In this document: one piece after another, positions 63,359 to 64,000 of the stretch
Layout: every line of letters starts with the position of its first letter
Numbering within the stretch: position 1 is the first letter of the stretch
Assembly (NCBI GenBank): GCA_937775205.1
Contig: CALKBX010000018.1
Span: 52,196 to 116,195, forward strand
Source: an uncultured Verrucomicrobiae bacterium
Lineage (GTDB): Bacteria; Verrucomicrobiota; Verrucomicrobiia; Limisphaerales; UBA1100
Direction: 5' to 3'
DNA: 64,000 nt
Position numbers and translations under genes: made by a program
The notes under the pieces: generated by a model
Seen by the model: only the letters and a program-made list of their open reading frames with translations
Told to the model about the DNA's origin: nothing
Databases searched by the model: none

Positions 63359-64000
63359 TGGGTAGATACCGATAATGGAGCGTGAGATTTTTCAGCAGGC
63401 CCGCCTCGAGAGCGCGTGCCAACAATTCGTGCTGCATCGGGTCGTAGCTGCTCGGTTTCTCGATCGGGACCCTATTGGCCTCATCTGTGGTAAGATTCAG
63501 GCGGACGTTGTAGCAGATCGGCACCTTGCTCGCAGAACCGGCTACAGGCGGCTTGCCTGGCATCACGCCAAAGAGCAGTTTCCCCTCGTCATCGAAAGGC
63601 GAGATGGCGACCTTGTCGTCGAGGTAGCGAACGCCGGCAATCGATTCGCCATATTGCTCCGCAGACTCGCGCCCGACGCTGTAGGACACTCCGGCCTTCG
63701 CCATCAAGTCGCCTTCGTAGGTGGCGTCGATGAAGACCTTCGCCCGGTAGATCTCACCGCCCTGCACGCGAAGCTCAGTGATTCGGGTACCGTCTTTCCC
63801 TACCTGATCGAGCAGCTGCTCGTATCGCACCTCCACACCGGCTTTCTTCAGCATTTCGAGGAAAACCCGCTCGGCGATTCCGGACTGCCAAGTGCGGCTA
63901 TTGCCCTCCGTCCACCTGCCGTTACTTCGTTTGACGGCCTCTTCAATAAACTGCTCACAAAGGCCACCCAATGTCGGGCGATCCAAGTGGTTGCACTCAT
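63342..64000 (-). pseudogene. FAD-dependent oxidoreductase, N-terminal part, truncated by the window edge
   Basis: The frame is open to the right edge, so the real start and the dinucleotide-binding GxGxxG lie outside. Visible: VFIDATYEGDLMAKAGVSYSVGRESAEQYGE, the hallmark of FAD_oxidored (xanthan-lyase-associated) proteins. The frame fails at YLPNGRKQ near 63345, where +1 shift gives KRELNNRQFSI. Such proteins are common in polysaccharide-utilisation loci. Together with the C-terminal part this would be one long EF-hand-containing enzyme. Confidence 0.75.

Noticed and set aside
1..64000. CRISPR arrays, prophage, transposases, integrons
   Set aside because: No short spaced repeats, integrase or transposase-like proteins were found.

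Overview
This 64 kb window looks like chromosomal DNA from a Verrucomicrobiota bacterium, probably a Pedosphaera/Limisphaerales-type lineage. That placement is inference, because no rRNA is present. It rests on the prepilin leader [20 protein letters not shown] followed by LLPVLAKAK, a DUF1552/DUF1592 planctomycete-type cytochrome pair, LamG fusions, ThuA, cupin and Gfo/Idh/MocA sugar genes, Tat and lipoprotein signals, and moderately high GC. I see no phage, IS element, CRISPR array, tRNA or rRNA.

Layout. 0-9.9 kb: housekeeping and metabolism, with a PHP-like protein, type 4 uracil-DNA glycosylase, ProC, an AI-2E-type permease, a minus-strand DCC/bL31/RF1/HAD run, pterin dehydratase, and an aldehyde dehydrogenase plus FAH-type dehydratase that could form the end of an oxidative pentose route. 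10-12.6 kb: tandem secreted LTxxQ (Spy/CpxP-like) paralogues, each transcription unit closed by a UUCG-type or similar terminator. 12.6-19.3 kb: an M14-amidotransferase fusion, a secreted unknown, a methyltransferase, a frameshifted M1 peptidase and a Bax-inhibitor-like protein. 19.4-24.4 kb: a POT peptide transporter carrying PKD-like repeats, then rplU-rpmA-obg-ychF. 24.5-41 kb: a membrane-anchored YiiX-like hydrolase, sugar isomerases, an SSS symporter, a sirtuin, a dehydrogenase-azurin fusion, cupin, ThuA, TypA, a decayed toxin-antitoxin pair and sugar oxidoreductase genes. 41-52 kb: a YHS-like secreted protein, AddAB-type recombination nucleases, a degenerate CDP-alcohol transferase, an interrupted flippase-like protein, and an MlaA-hydrolase fusion. 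52-64 kb: a prepilin-like protein, a PAS-AraC regulator, and a minus-strand block (FAD oxidoreductase, phosphoesterase-GH31 fusion, DUF1592 cytochrome, DUF1552 protein).

Working together. The 52-64 kb block looks like a regulated extracellular carbohydrate or osmolyte-degrading locus: a sensor-type AraC protein, two near-identical 35-bp direct repeats flanking its upstream region, and large secreted multidomain enzymes. The 26-41 kb stretch supplies sugar uptake and isomerase/oxidoreductase functions. No single unambiguous new system is visible. The strongest novel leads are unusual domain fusions (POT-PKD, phosphoesterase-GH31, MlaA-hydrolase, M14-BPL_N), the LTxxQ cluster and the 35-bp repeat pair. 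Five genes carry single-base frameshifts or an internal stop; either they are pseudogenes or the consensus has errors.
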